Origin: Chrysoperla carnea
Taxonomy: Eukaryota > Arthropoda > Insecta > Neuroptera > Chrysopidae
NCBI RefSeq assembly: GCF_905475395.1
Contig: NC_058342.1
Span: 2,803,001 to 2,867,000, forward strand
Direction: 5' to 3'
Length of the DNA stretch: 64,000 nt
A program made the position numbers and the translations under genes. Positions 52,883-64,000 of this stretch are shown in pieces (position 1 is the first letter of the stretch; every line of letters starts with the position of its first letter). Below the pieces are notes generated by a model, which was not told the DNA's origin, did no database searches, and worked only from the letters and a program-made list of their open reading frames with translations.

Positions 52883-53121
52883 TTTGTATGTTTAAACTAA
52901 CACTAAATTGTTTTCTACAATAATTCTACCTAACTATCAATTTTTGGACCCCCCACCACTACTCTATCGATTGTTCATGCGCACTACTCTATCAATTGTT
53001 GGTACACCTATCACAATACCGAACCACTTTGAGGATCATCACAACAACAGCAGGACACATTTCTGAAACAACAGCAAAAATTAGCTAAATATTAAGACAT
53101 AAAAATATAAAATACTTACAC

Positions 53122-56100
53122 TCAACAAATAATGCTATAGTGGCCCCATGGTTTTGTTTCACATGAATTGTGAGTAATGTATCGTTTCTGGTCAAATGGT
53201 GATAAGCCCACTTTCTGCTGTTTGATGGTATGAATTTTGTGGCGCTTCGATCGAATGCTTTGTTGATGATTATACGATTTCCGATTCTCTATCAAACATT
53301 TTTTATAATCATCAAAAGTAAGCTTTCGAATTGCTGACTTCTTGAGACCTTTTGATTTTTTCGTCTCTGTCTTGTTTTGCACCCGAACTGTATACATCTT
53401 ACTTCGCAATCCAACAAATTCCAACATTACTTCACCGTTGTTTTCATCAGACATTAAACCTTTTACTTTCTTATTACGAAGCGGTATTTTATAGATGTTA
53501 TCAGGTGCGAAGTCAGCAGTATCAAAGCGATCAATATCCTGCCTCATGACGTCATAGACGGAAATATTTGATATATCATAAACTAAACTGTCGGTATCTG
53601 TGTATAAAAGCTTAACATTTTCACGACCGTATCGAGGGTACATGTAATTATAATGAAAATCATACACATACGTCTTCGATACATCCAAAATAGTGAAGCC
53701 TACATAGATTTGTTTGTTTAAAAATATTTCAGTCTTTTTCAACTCTACAATACTGACGTCATTATCGAGCACTGTCATACTATGAAAATTGGGCTTAGCA
53801 ATCAATTTTTTTACTCCATGCTTTCCATCCCCATTTTTTCGTATGTAAACAACCCGGTGTTTTCTAATATTCTCCATGGTTTTACCGAATATTGCATTGA
53901 TCATCAATTTGAACAATGATTTTTCAAAATCATTCGTTGCGTTCTTACGCATTTCGGTATTGAAATCAATGTATGATTTCAACCATGGAGATTAATCAAA
54001 CTGTAACACACGATGGTATTTTGTTACTTTCACACCAAGTTGTATATATAATTTTAAAATTCTATAGTGCACGATACAGAGTTGTAAGCAGGTATTTTTG
54101 TTTTGAGCCTGGTGGTTTTGCTATCTCCGGACATGGTGGTAGATCGCTAAAGTAAGATTTTGGGGTATTTCCAGATCCACTTCTAAAATGAAACCGACTG
54201 GTGAATCGTCTGCAATTTCCATGACGTCTGGTGTGTCAACCCACTCGAAATTTCCAGTGGGTAAAGACGTAGACATTGCTGCTCCATATTCATTCACCAC
54301 ATCGTAATACATCAAATAATGTTGTGTTTCATTTGGATTATACCCCTCTGTCATGTACTTATTATTAGCTTTTGCATAGCGATTAGAGCAATGACTCACA
54401 CCACCTCTGATTCCTCTCTCGATAAACAGAAACTTATCTACATCAGTGAACAATTCCAGTTTCTTATCGGTGTATTTCAACATGGCTTCCCATGTGTAGC
54501 CAGCTAGTGTATAAGAGTGAGCTGGATCAAGGCCATATTTATGCAAACAAGTTTTACGGAAATTTTCAAAAATGTCCGCAAGTAGAAACACATCAGTTTT
54601 CATATACAGATCAGAGTATTAACCTAGTGTATGTAAACCAAATGTATTCCATACTTGTATAGCATGATTATAATCCTGATCCGTTATGTGCTCATCTGTT
54701 AATGCACTGTAGAACGCCTCTTTTGTGGGTAAGCTTACCTCATCAAGACGTTCCCAACTAGACATGTATTCATAAGGAAATACACCTTTTCTTGTTAACA
54801 ATTGAAATTGATCATCATCACTGACCTGCAAATAAAAAAAAGACACGGCTCTGTATAAAGTATTTATTTATTTATATTTTTTTTATGACTTACCTCTCTA
54901 TGTAAAATAGTTTTTTTATCATAATCTAAATAGGAAGCCAGATTATCTAATTTTTCAGAGACAAACTTAAAGGAATCAATGAATCGTAATTGAATGTCCG
55001 AGACGTGTTTGGTAAAACTGATGTACTTTTCTTTGTTGATGGGCAACACATCAACATGACCATCGAATTCTGTTAGCAGAGGTTCTATTATAAAATGTGC
55101 ATCATATCCGCTTAAATTATGCATCACAACAGGTATCACCTTTGAAGTTTGATAATTTAAGTTACAAATTTGGTGTGCTGGACCTCTGTAATAACCTGTA
55201 AAATAAATATTTAAATTAGATAAAATTTTAACAGTAATAAATATTAATACATACCTGTGATGTGTGAATGGTCACGCACACGGATACTATTTGTTGGTGT
55301 AAAAGATTTTTTACAAATATGACACTTTTCTGCACACAGAAACTCCATTTCTTGTTCGATGGTGAGCGGTATCATTGGTTCAACGTGTTTAATTTTCTTT
55401 TCCAATGTATACGCAACCTGTTCCAGTTCTTTAACAAACCATTTTGCGCAATCAGTACCACGGTATGCCTTATAAAACGATTGGTTGGGATCATGGGTAC
55501 AATGAACATAGTAACCTACACTGTAGGGTACATGTTTTTGAATATTTTGCGTATAAGACCCATGATCCATTTCCATGTCTTCATGATGTTGTGGTACCAA
55601 TAACGCCTCAAAATCTGCATATACAATATATGGAATTGGTTCTTGATGAGAAAATTTCTGAAACTCAACGAACCGCTCGTCATCAGTTTCAGGCATTCGT
55701 ACCCGCACCGCTTCTTTTTCACCACAATTTACTGAATGTTGCCGGAGTTTATCGTTGGTTGAAAAATAGTTGAGACATCGATCGCATAAAAATATTTTCT
55801 GTCTATCACTCTTTACACTCGATCGAGCCAACTTTGCTAAATTTTTTATTCAGCAAAAGTGGTGACTGTTCCCATTCTCCACAGCCAATAGATGAATTTT
55901 CTGCCCCGCAGTGTTCGAACTAACGCGTACAGGGAAAATTTCTAAACCACGAATAAAAGAGATATTGTAACCGTACACGTTAATCGATAGCTGCGGGTTC
56001 ATCTTTTCAAATTTATTAATTTGATCTAGAGGCATGGGAAACTTTAATCCATCACATTTTAAATGATGTTTATAGTGTGGGTACTTAGTTAAACGATGAG

Positions 56101-56580
56101 GATGCTTTTCAACCGGGTAAAGTGCTGACATTATCGACCATAAAAAGCAATATTGGTCATCATTCTGGACATTAATCACAGCCAATTTATTTCTGATGAC
56201 TGGTGGTAGTTCACAAAATGTTCCAGCTGTGATCGGAGAGTACTTATTCATGTGGACCCGAATATTTATGATCATGTCAAGAGCCCAACCGCTATCGCGT
56301 TCCTGGAATTCTTCCAATTTTTTCAACAAATAGTTTTTGACATGATCAGTGTACCACTCCTGCATGTCCGTAGTCAGATACATTTCCTTGGCCGACGTTA
56401 TAAAAGTTTTCAAATCCTCCTCTTTGGTGGTGGGCTTAATGAAATTGCCCGTGAACATAATATACACCTGAAATAAAATTCAAGATCTCATTAGACTATT
56501 TAAATTATAAATCTTAAATTTTACTTACCTTGAGGGGATGCTTCACTAGCGTTATATACGTTACCGAACGTTCAACACTA
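53122..56580 (-). pseudogene. type-II pPolB copy B, multi-exon, broken
   Basis: Reverse strand. It is more complete at the 5' end than copy A: an exon at about 56580-56529, an intron at 56468-56528, then exons split by introns at 55196-55254 (GTATGT...TTTACAG) and 54826-54893 (GTAAGT...TTTGCAG). Conserved parts: NVQNDDQYCFLWSIMSALYP (~56180), finger CDRCLNYFSTNDKLRQH, ExoI YADFEA, zinc cluster CHICKKSF, ExoII NLSGYDAH, ExoIII YMKTDVFLL, Pol A DVVNEYG (altered Leu to Glu), Pol B KLMINAIFGKTMEN and Pol C YTDTDSLVY. Breaks: TGA at 55850-55852, TAA at 54619-54621, a 7-base deletion near 54153, and TAA at 53992-53994. It runs tail to tail with copy A. Confidence 0.9.
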
Positions 56581-56656
56581 AAGTTAACTTACAAATGAGT
56601 AATAATTGTTTTTTTTATAAAATATATAGACTAAGTTTAGAATAATAAATATATCA

Positions 56657-56680
56657 AAATAATAATAATAATAATAATAA
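56657..56680. repeat. (TAA)n microsatellite, 5' side of R4/Dong-like element
   Basis: About eight TAA/AAT trinucleotides directly before GGGGCAATCC, the start of the retrotransposon. Confidence 0.9.
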
Positions 56681-56819
56681 GGGGCAATCCCTAACCTCAC
56701 GCCCGAGCCTAACACTAGGACACGTGCCATACCCGGTAACCATCAATTCCGCTCAAAGTGATGGGCTAACGAGGTGGGTCCGTGCTGACTCAGCGGAGCT
56801 AAATAAGTCAAATCCAAAA

Positions 56820-59800
56820 ATGTCAAATTTGAGAAGCAGATTTTTCGGTCCTCAGGCGGGTAGTAGTCGACCCAGTCCTACAGAACCCCGCCCCCCTGCA
56901 GGTGACGCTTCTGCCTTACCTATAGGGGGTAGCTCTCACGGATATGAGGGAGAGCAATCAAATTTGGCTTTGGATCCCAGGCTAGTCCCGGAGACTAGAC
57001 GTGCCGCTGACGACGAAGAGCCATCTCAAGGCACTTCTCAAGAAAGTCGAGCGAGCACACAAAACAGTCGTCTTCAGCGCTTTCAATGGACGAAGGCACT
57101 TAAGGCTGACCTGCTCACTTGTTACGAAGCAAGTGAACCATCTAGACGTGGCTATATGGGCAGGATGGACACCCTCTGGTGCGAAAAGCATCCCAAACTT
57201 TCCCATATGAAATCGCAACATCTACGCGATCAAGTATCCCGTCTCAAAAAAACCGGATTTGACAAACCCCGAACAGGACAAGCGAAACGATGCAGGACTA
57301 CGCAAGCGGAAGTGAATCGAGGTGATGAGATAGAGCCGGCTGCTATTGGTGTAGTTCATTCTACACGTGAGACATTAGTCGCTGAGACGCAGGATGGAAT
57401 ATCTCAGGATGAGCCAGTATTAGAGAGTGAGAGATCTGATACTGAGACACAGGATCGGGTATGTCAAAATACCCCACCTTCACCTGTGTTAGAGGCTTCA
57501 CCACCTACGCTTCCGATACCCGGAGATATCCCAGCACTACCTGTGTTAACGGCGGAAACGAACGTAGAGAAAACTCCGATCCTTCCTGCTGAGCCACCAA
57601 ACACTCGTTTGGAAGAGCTTAAAGAACGGTTTCAAAATATCCTGTTCAAAATCGATAATGACCTTTCCAAACGCAAACGTCCCAAGTACCGCAAAACGTT
57701 TGCCAAAGCACAAGACCCTGCTTTAATCAACCAGATCGTCGACGATCATCTGAATCACACAAGTAGCCTACTCGAAATCGATAGCTCAGTCTATGCTGCA
57801 ATGTGTGCTCTTTCCCCTGCCCCCAAGTCTACTGAGACAGCCGAGGAGAAAACACGCAAGCGTATAGAGCAACTTGACTCCAAGTTGACCCCTCTTCGAC
57901 AGACGGTATCACGTATCGAGTGTGTGTTAGAGTACCAGAAAGCTGGTAAACCCTTCACCCCAAAGGTGCGAGCCTTCGCGCGTGAACTCAGGCACCAACA
58001 CCACACACTAAACAAGGGTATCCTGCTCACTATCAAGCAGCGAAACATTGAAAAGATACGTGCACTAGCTCTCGCCCGAAAAAAGCTAGTTAAACGCGAG
58101 AAGTGTATTCGAGAGAACAAGATCTTTGTATCGAATCCTTCCCGTTTATTTACAAAACCCCCTTCTCTCGTCGAGAATCCACCTTCGATAGAGCAAATCG
58201 ATGGCTACTGGCGTGATTTATATGAAAAGTCGACTAGTGTAGATAAAAATATAAGACCAATCAAACTGTTCGAAAGGTTCTGCAACGCGCGCCTAGCAGA
58301 ACAAGCGGTCCTAACATCTGTTACCGCTGATGAAGTATCCCTTGCTTTCAAAGGCAAGAAGAATCATTCGGCGCCTGGCATGGATGCTGTGTCCAACTTC
58401 TGGTGGAAACGTTTAACTTCCACACACGCATCTTGCTAGGCACTTTACTTCATACATCCTTGGGTACGGGACCTTTCCAACGTGGTTCGCGGAAGGACGA
58501 ACAGTTTTGATTCCCAAGAAAGGAGACCTTTCAGTTCCGAGCAATTACCGCCCGATTACATGTCTCAATACCGTGTACAAAGCGTTCACCTCCATTCTTA
58601 ATGAACGCATACTCACAACCATAGAACCGGTTTGGCAGATGATATACGAGCAACGCGGCTCCAAACGAGGTATATCAGGTTGCAAAGATAATCTTCTTGT
58701 TGACAGATGTATCTGTCAAGACGCCCGTCAGTATCAACGCGACCTGAGTATGGCCTGGGTGGATTATAGGAAAGCATTTGACACTACCTCTCACCAACTC
58801 ATATTGGTGCTGCTCAAATGTTTGAAAATTCACCCCGATATCATCAGATGCATTGAAGAGCTGTTACCTTTGTGGAAGACCAAATTTACCATTAGATGTG
58901 GTAAACGTACTGTCTCAACAGATCTGGTAACGTATAAGCGTGGTGTCTATCAAGGCGACAGCCTTAGCCCGCTTTTATTCTGCATCTCCCTTATGCCCCT
59001 TTCCTTGCGCTTGCGAGAAGAAACTGGTTACCGTTGTGGTCCCCCGACAGATAGGAAGCATCAGGTAACTCATCTATTCTATATGGATGACCTGAAACTT
59101 TATGCTTCTTCTGAGAGCAGTCTATCTCAAGCTCTCAAAGCTGTCCATCAGTACACGAAGGCTATTGGCATGGAATTTGGACTCGATAAATGTGCCGTCA
59201 TTCATTGTAAGAGGGGTCGTGTCCCTGATTACGATGCAGACGTGCAGCTCACAGATGGAAGCATCGTGAAACATCTCGATGAAGAAGAGCTCTACACATA
59301 TTTGGGTGTCGGTGAAAACCACATTCAAAGTGTGTCTACTGTCAAGGAAGCTCTTCGCGGCAGGTATAGGCACCGTCTTCGACAAATCTGGCAATCAGAA
59401 TTGTCTGGGATCCATAAGATCCGTGCTACTAATATGCTTGCAATACCCATCCTTCTCTATTCTTTTGGTTCCATCAAATGGACAATAGAGGAGCTTAAGG
59501 AACTTGACAGAGGCACTCGCAAACTCATGAACGTCAATCGTAGTTTGCACCCACGTGCTTCTGTACCGCGTAATTACCTCCCACGCCAGCAAGGAGGTAG
59601 AGGTCTTCTATCCGTTGAATGTCTACATGATAGGGTAGTTTTAGGAATAGGTTGTCAGGTCATAAATAGTTCTGACCCTCTTATGGAACTCGTGCGCGAT
59701 CATGAGTTACAGGGTAAAGGAGCATTCTTGTTCTCTGCAGCACAACATGCAGCGTCTAAATTGGGCCTTGCTTTTGATCCGTCTAATCGTGATCTTGATG

Positions 59801-60673
59801 ATAACGTGGTCCTTCTCTCCAAATCTCGACTTCGTTCAGCTGTGAAACGAGCTGAAATACGCTCCCTCTTCGAATCATCGGAATCGTGACCATCAGGGAA
59901 TGTTCTACCGTCATCTAGACACCTGTAGTCTTTCCGTTGATCTTACGTTCTCTTTTCTGCGATCAGCTGGACTCAAGTCCGAAACAGAAGGCTTTATCAT
60001 CGCTGCCCAAGATGGTGTGATAGCGACGCTAACTCACCAAAAGTATGTATGTAAAGAAGCAGTCTCCACCACTATGTGCAGAGCGTGCAAATCTCAGCCG
60101 GAGACGCTGATGCACCTCATCTCGGCATGTCCTTCTTATGCCACTAACACCTACATACATCGCCATAACGCTGCCCTCCGCGTGCTGTACTACTTCTTGA
60201 GACACAAGTATGAAGTGGACCCTACGCCAGTCCTACCATATGCTCCAGGCGAGATCGAGTCCGTCGTCAAGAACGAGAAATGCATTATCTTCTGGAATTT
60301 CTCGTTTCCAACTACCAGGCAGCTCTCTGCTACTAAGCCTGATATAGTGCTCCAGGATATCTTATCTAAGACTATGTACGTCATCGAGTTCTCTGCGCCT
60401 GCAGAAACGAACATAGTCACGAAGGAGGAGCAAAAGCGGACTAAATATCTTGATCTCTTACAAGAACTACGACAACTACACCCTGGCTACTCAGTCAAAA
60501 TGGTTGTCCTCATTATCGGTTGCCTAGGCGGAATTCGTCCCACTCTCGAGACGAATTTATCTCAAATTCCGGTCTGCAGGTCTCATCTTCGTCACCTTAT
60601 CTCTTCTATGCAGAAGGCTGTCATTATAGGCACCCTTCGTACATTGAGATCGCATCAGACTGTCTTCAAGTAA
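56820..60673 (+). pseudogene. R4/Dong-like retrotransposon polyprotein, two frameshifts
   Basis: The ATG at 56820 (MSNLRSRFF) is the first good start; the longer frame begins with GTG. Order: low-complexity Pro/Ser region; RFQWTKALKADLLTCYEASE and HLRDQVSRLKKTG, a probable DNA-binding segment; a helical linker; RT from ~58370 (APGMDAVSNFWWKR, IPKKGDLSVPSNYRPITCL, DYRKAFDTTSHQ, YQGDSLSPLLFC, YMDDLKLYA at 59080). Next come a CX2C...H...C motif (CRACKSQPETLMHLISAC, ~60077) and the endonuclease (KPDIVLQD...VIEFSAP, ~60336). Frame changes near 58410 and 59885 break it. A functional protein nicks target DNA and primes reverse transcription. Confidence 0.85.
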
Positions 60674-60998
60674 CAGCCCTTGAAGTTTCTTTTTTCTTTT
60701 TCTTTTCTTTCTTTTAGTAGGTTCCACATCGCTGCGGTGCAGGGACGGAGCCTGCTTGACCAGGACATTAGACAGACTTACGTACCACCGACTCGGAAGA
60801 CAGACGGACCAACGGACGTCGCGTGGACTGACGGACGTACAGACTACACGGCCACAAGTCAGTGAACTTTCTTCAAAAGACGTAGCTGACTTGTGAAGAT
60901 TTATGTCTCTCAAGGAGATGGGAGGCTCTGGGGTGTAAATCCTGTATCCTCTCTCCCTCCTTGGCAGGCATGAATTCGTTAATTTCAAATTTTAAATA
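60674..60998 (+). other. R4/Dong-like 3' UTR
   Basis: About 320 bases, with a T/C-rich start (CTTTTTCTTTTCTTTC) and otherwise GC-richer than flanks. It ends at the downstream TAA repeat. The minus-strand ORF over it has no recognisable similarity. Confidence 0.6.
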
Positions 60999-60999
60999 A

Positions 61000-61040
<41 letters not shown>
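60999..61040. repeat. (TAA)n microsatellite, 3' side
   Basis: About 14 AAT/TAA units followed by AAAATAAAAATAA. It is either the target microsatellite or a tail added during target-primed reverse transcription. Confidence 0.9.
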
Positions 61041-61044
<4 letters not shown>

Positions 61045-61235
61045 TAAAAATAATGTAAAAAATATATGCAGAAAAAACTAACTGAAGCAAAGGTGAATTT
61101 CAAAAGAGATACTTCAACAGCTACGTACATCACTTTTTATAGCATTATCCCCCCCACTAAAAAAGTTGTAATTTGATATTTTTATAATCGTAATTCAAAC
61201 TAATTATTTTTTCTTGGAATTTAGACTTGTCCATA
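61041..61235. other. spacer, nothing recognised
   Basis: AT-rich with a CCCCCCC tract at 61149. No gene. Confidence 0.4.
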
Positions 61236-61700
61236 CTTGCAAATTATTATCTAACACGTGTAAAATTATTTTAAGATCAAACAAGTTTAAACATGTATTT
61301 TTATTATGTAAATTTCAAGTGTCATATTACATTGCTGATTCAATAAAAAAAAATATTAACATCCGGTCATGTGTCTTGACATGTGTAAAGTCGATTAAAA
61401 CAAGTTTGAACTTGTAACAGGATGATGATATCATATTTTTCAAGGTCAAATCTATTTCAACATATTCTTGAAAATTGCTGACTCACAATATTCTTTTCTT
61501 GGAATTCAGACTTGCAAATTATTATCTAACACGTTCAAGTGTCATATTACATTGCTCAATCATAAAAAAATATTAACATCCGGTCACGTGTCTTGACACG
61601 TGTAAAATTATTTCAAACAAGTTTGAACTTGTAACAGGATGATGATATCATATTTTTCAAGATCAAATCTATTTCAACATATTCTTGAGAATTGCTGACT
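61236..61700. repeat. AT-rich palindrome units before P3 right end
   Basis: Two to three 254-bp family units with CACGTG, TTCAAACAAGTTTGAA and ATGATATCAT, ending GAGAATTGCTGACTAATG at the junction with the GC-rich terminal repeat. Confidence 0.85.
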
Positions 61701-62345
61701 AATGTCAACGTCCCGCCCCCCGTTCAATGACTACTATTGGTCAATGACGTCACCCAACTTAAGAGGTTTCCAACATTCACCTAGGTTTGCCCTTTTCGGA
61801 AAAGTGTACCATTCTTTTGGGTTGAAAGTGGGCTCGATTATCTCATCTAACGTCCAATTCCCACCCCCTTTAACCCCCACTTCCAAGAAACACACTCCTG
61901 TCAACCACGCCCACCACTTTAAGCTCCACTTCCGCCAAGAAACACACTAACGCTCTGTTAGCCACCCCCCACCACACCTCCCAACGCCATCTTGATTTAC
62001 TATTGGTCAATGACGTCATCCAACTTCCGAGGTTTCCAATATTCACCTAGGTTTACCCTTTTTTGAAAAGTGTACCATCCAACTGCGCCAGAACATACAT
62101 GATGTCAACGTCCCGCCTCCCGTTCACTCCCCACAACTATTGGTCAAGCCCCGTTTATGTCATTCCTCACCCCCACCACACCTCCCAACGCCATCTTGAT
62201 TTTTACAGAGCTACTATTGGTCAATGACGTCATCTATCCCCTCCAACTTCGCATTCAACCGAGGTTTCCAACATCACCTAGGTTTGCCCTTTTTTGAAAA
62301 GTGTACCATCCAACTGGCCTGAAAGTGGGCTGACTATACTACTTC
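61701..62345. promoter_or_regulatory. P3 right terminal repeat, three iterated GC-rich units
   Basis: Three tandem diverged units, each ending in a GGTTT.CCCTTTT..GAAAAGTGTACC block, with several ATTGGTCAATGACGTCA composites (CCAAT box directly abutting a CRE), CGCCATCTTGAT and CCCGCCCCC boxes. The last unit ends GGGCTGACTATACTACT at the TSD. Confidence 0.8.
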
Positions 62346-62351
62346 CGTTGT
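62346..62351. repeat. 6-bp target site duplication of P3 (right), TCCGTT
   Basis: Exact copy of 35444-35449. Confidence 0.85.
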
Positions 62352-64000
62352 TGTGATTGATTCATCTTGATGGCCAAAGATCGAGTATCACCAAGCTTCT
62401 TTGTTGAATCTTTGAGTGGTAAACGAACGATTTACCGACCAGTTTCATTTCGAGATACGGTAGATACAAACTGCTGATCACAATCTTCCTCCTTGAGTGG
62501 TAATTCTGATTCTTGATTTTAACAATGGATTCTTGAATCCAAAACTGTTCCAGTTGTTTATCGAGGTGGAAGTCCAGTGAACAATGATGAATGTTGGCGA
62601 TTAAAACCGGCAAATCTTGAGCCACTGGATCTGATAAGACCCATCCGAAAATAGTTGATTGAGCAATAGGGCGGAGAGGACGTCCTTTGATAGTTTTGGG
62701 AAGAATAATGCTGCCGTAGTTCAGCCACAAGAATCAATTCGATTGTTCCCGGTTTCATAAATAATGGATTAGTGAGTTTAAGACATTTGATATGAGCCCG
62801 GCTGGATTCAGATGGTTTCATTGATGGTGGAATTGATGGTCAAATTGATGTGAGCCTAGGAAGAACATAAGTAGTTGCACCCAAACTTAATTCCGATTCG
62901 AACACTGGTGCTAGCTTGATGGAGACCACTCCTCGAGCATTGCACAACACTGACTCCGATAAGAGAAACTGATGCGTGTGACCTTTGTAAATGTAGCTGC
63001 TGAACGAGTCGTTCACTTATAAAAGATATTTGACATCCCTGATCTATGAGTGCTCTAGCTTTAGTAGTGTTTCCGCTGGGACTAGTAACCTTTACTTGAG
63101 CGGTTGCAAGTAAAACTGTTGATGTATGATTATGCACATTTTGTGAAATTGATGATTTACTGTCGCTTCAGGAGCTGCTGTTGATTCAGTCGGAGGCTCT
63201 GATGTTGAAGGTGATATTCCGCTTGCAGATAAAGTCGAATTCCAAGTGTCATGAATCAAAGAGTGATGACGTTTCTTGCACTTTAAACATGTTTTTTGAG
63301 ATCGGCAATCAATCACTTGATGAGGACCCAGACAGTTGTAACACAACTTTTTAAAAGTGACATACTCTCAACGTTGAGAGAGGAAAGGAGATATAGTGAT
63401 TGGAATTGCACAGAGAACAATAACCTGGCATGGGTTTTTCTAGAGCTGTAACGTGGGTATTGGCTGACTTAGAGATGCTGAATGGTTTTGATGTACATTT
63501 ATATGGTGTGGTCTTTGATCCTAGTTATGAACTGGTGATCCCATAGCTTTAAGCGCTCCAAGAGCATCGTTGACAGTTGCTAGTAAATTGCAAAGACTCT
63601 TTGATGATTTACGTTGCAGAGGTTTTTTTTAAAGATAGCATCCAAATGACTATTAATTAAAACCCGTTTATTTTCATATCGATTGACAAGTTTATCCCAT
63701 GCAGGGGTAAAATTATCTCCACTAACTTGAAAATTTGAGATGAGATTCGCAGCTTCTCCAATTTAGATAATGCATCTTCATAACTTTGGATAAGTCTTGA
63801 TTGGTAGCGATGAGTGAAGTAGACATATCGCTAAAGGAACGCCCATTGATAATCCCCAGAGAATTTCACTAGCTGAATTTTGGGTAACATGTGTCGGAAT
63901 GAAAACGAAGAAGATTCCATAGAAGTCCCAGGTAAAGTTGTTCCATCCAATGGATTAGCTGCAGTAATCGTAGCTAAAAGTTCCAACATCGTTGCCGTGT
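62352..64000 (-). pseudogene. BEL/Pao element 2: gag-PR-RT start (5' part), runs off window
   Basis: Reading right to left: degenerate gag (63350-64000), a zinc-knuckle pair (CYNCLGPHQVIDC and CLKCKKRHHSLIH, 63346-63260), a protease (ALIDQGCQISFISERLV at ~63040), then linker/RT segments (PIAQSTIFGWVLSDPV at ~62660). The reading frame at 62352 continues directly into the codons at 35443 on the same strand once P3 and one duplication are set aside. The two blocks are therefore one BEL/Pao element split by P3. Multiple frame breaks. Confidence 0.8.

Larger units (their letters stand above)
56681..60998 (+). mobile_element. R4/Dong-like non-LTR retrotransposon in a TAA repeat
   Basis: A 4.3-kb element is bounded on both sides by TAA trinucleotide repeats, the insertion preference known for Dong elements of the R4 clade. 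It encodes one long protein now in three frames: N-terminal DNA-binding-like region, RT with YMDD, CCHC and a restriction-like endonuclease. It has a higher GC content and different codon use from the surrounding AT-rich DNA. A short 5' region and a ~320-base 3' UTR are present, so it is near full length. Confidence 0.8.
35450..62345. mobile_element. P3: composite Polinton-like element with inverted pPolB pair
   Basis: It is bounded by an exact 6-bp duplication in one BEL/Pao pol. The left end is the type-1 terminus (AGTAGATAAGC, as in P2). The right end is the type-2 terminus (CTATACTACT, as in P1), so the ends are not inverted copies of each other beyond AGTAG. Inside are two type-II pPolB pseudogenes tail to tail (36686-50557 forward, 56580-53122 reverse), each followed by a copy of a 141-aa gene. 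A central terminal-repeat copy, minisatellite and integrase remnant lie between them. Without the later errantivirus-like and R4 insertions the element is about 11.4 kb. Confidence 0.75.

Noticed and set aside
57001..58120. ORFs in other frames of the R4/Dong-like element (57001-57210 +, 56982-57221 -, 57791-58120 -)
   Set aside because: Shadows of the retrotransposon coding region.

Overview
This window is eukaryotic, most likely from an arthropod (insect) genome. It is AT-rich, has short spliceosomal introns of 55-70 nt with GT-AG ends, and shows TATA plus TCAGTT-type initiators. It carries retroelements typical of insects: BEL/Pao, an env-bearing errantivirus-like Ty3 element, an R4/Dong-like non-LTR element, Penelope and piggyBac. 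I see no ordinary host gene. Essentially everything recognisable is mobile DNA, much of it nested.

The backbone is a set of Polinton/Maverick (adintovirus-like) elements. They were recognised from protein-primed family B DNA polymerases (pPolB), an A32-like packaging ATPase, the chromodomain tail of a retroviral-type integrase, ends beginning AGTAG, and exact 6-bp target duplications. P0 (1-6129, cut by the window edge) holds structural or accessory genes: a GTSGLYELL-type protein, a C2H2 zinc-finger protein, a truncated pX-like basic protein, a dead packaging ATPase, a two-exon 205-aa protein and a 134-aa protein. P1 (8011-28403) sits in a BEL/Pao gag with the 6-bp duplication TCTATT; its own DNA is only about 4.5 kb. 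P2 (10158-26006) is a 15.8-kb near-perfect palindrome inserted inside P1 with the duplication CATAAC. Each arm carries one intact 1285-aa pPolB, and the centre is a 1.6-kb minisatellite. P3 (35450-62345) sits in a second BEL/Pao element (duplication TCCGTT) and again contains two pPolB genes in inverted orientation, here of a different, intron-containing and now broken lineage.

P3 was itself invaded. An 11.1-kb errantivirus-like provirus (37123-48263, 864-bp LTRs, duplication CATT) split one pPolB. A piggyBac-like element (40772-42105, TTAA) then split the provirus pol. An R4/Dong-like element (about 56681-60998) landed in a TAA microsatellite.

The noncoding parts are unusually structured. 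The GC-rich terminal repeats carry ordered CRE (TGACGTCA), CCAAT, AAGATGGCG and GC-box motifs. A 254-bp AT-rich unit rich in palindromes recurs throughout. Two minisatellite families (16-bp and 21-bp units) adjoin integrase chromodomain fragments. The second type of element end carries a tRNA-like Pol III promoter. The segment between the big elements (28404-35449) is a graveyard of BEL/Pao, Penelope and Ty3 fragments plus tRNA-derived SINE-like sequence.
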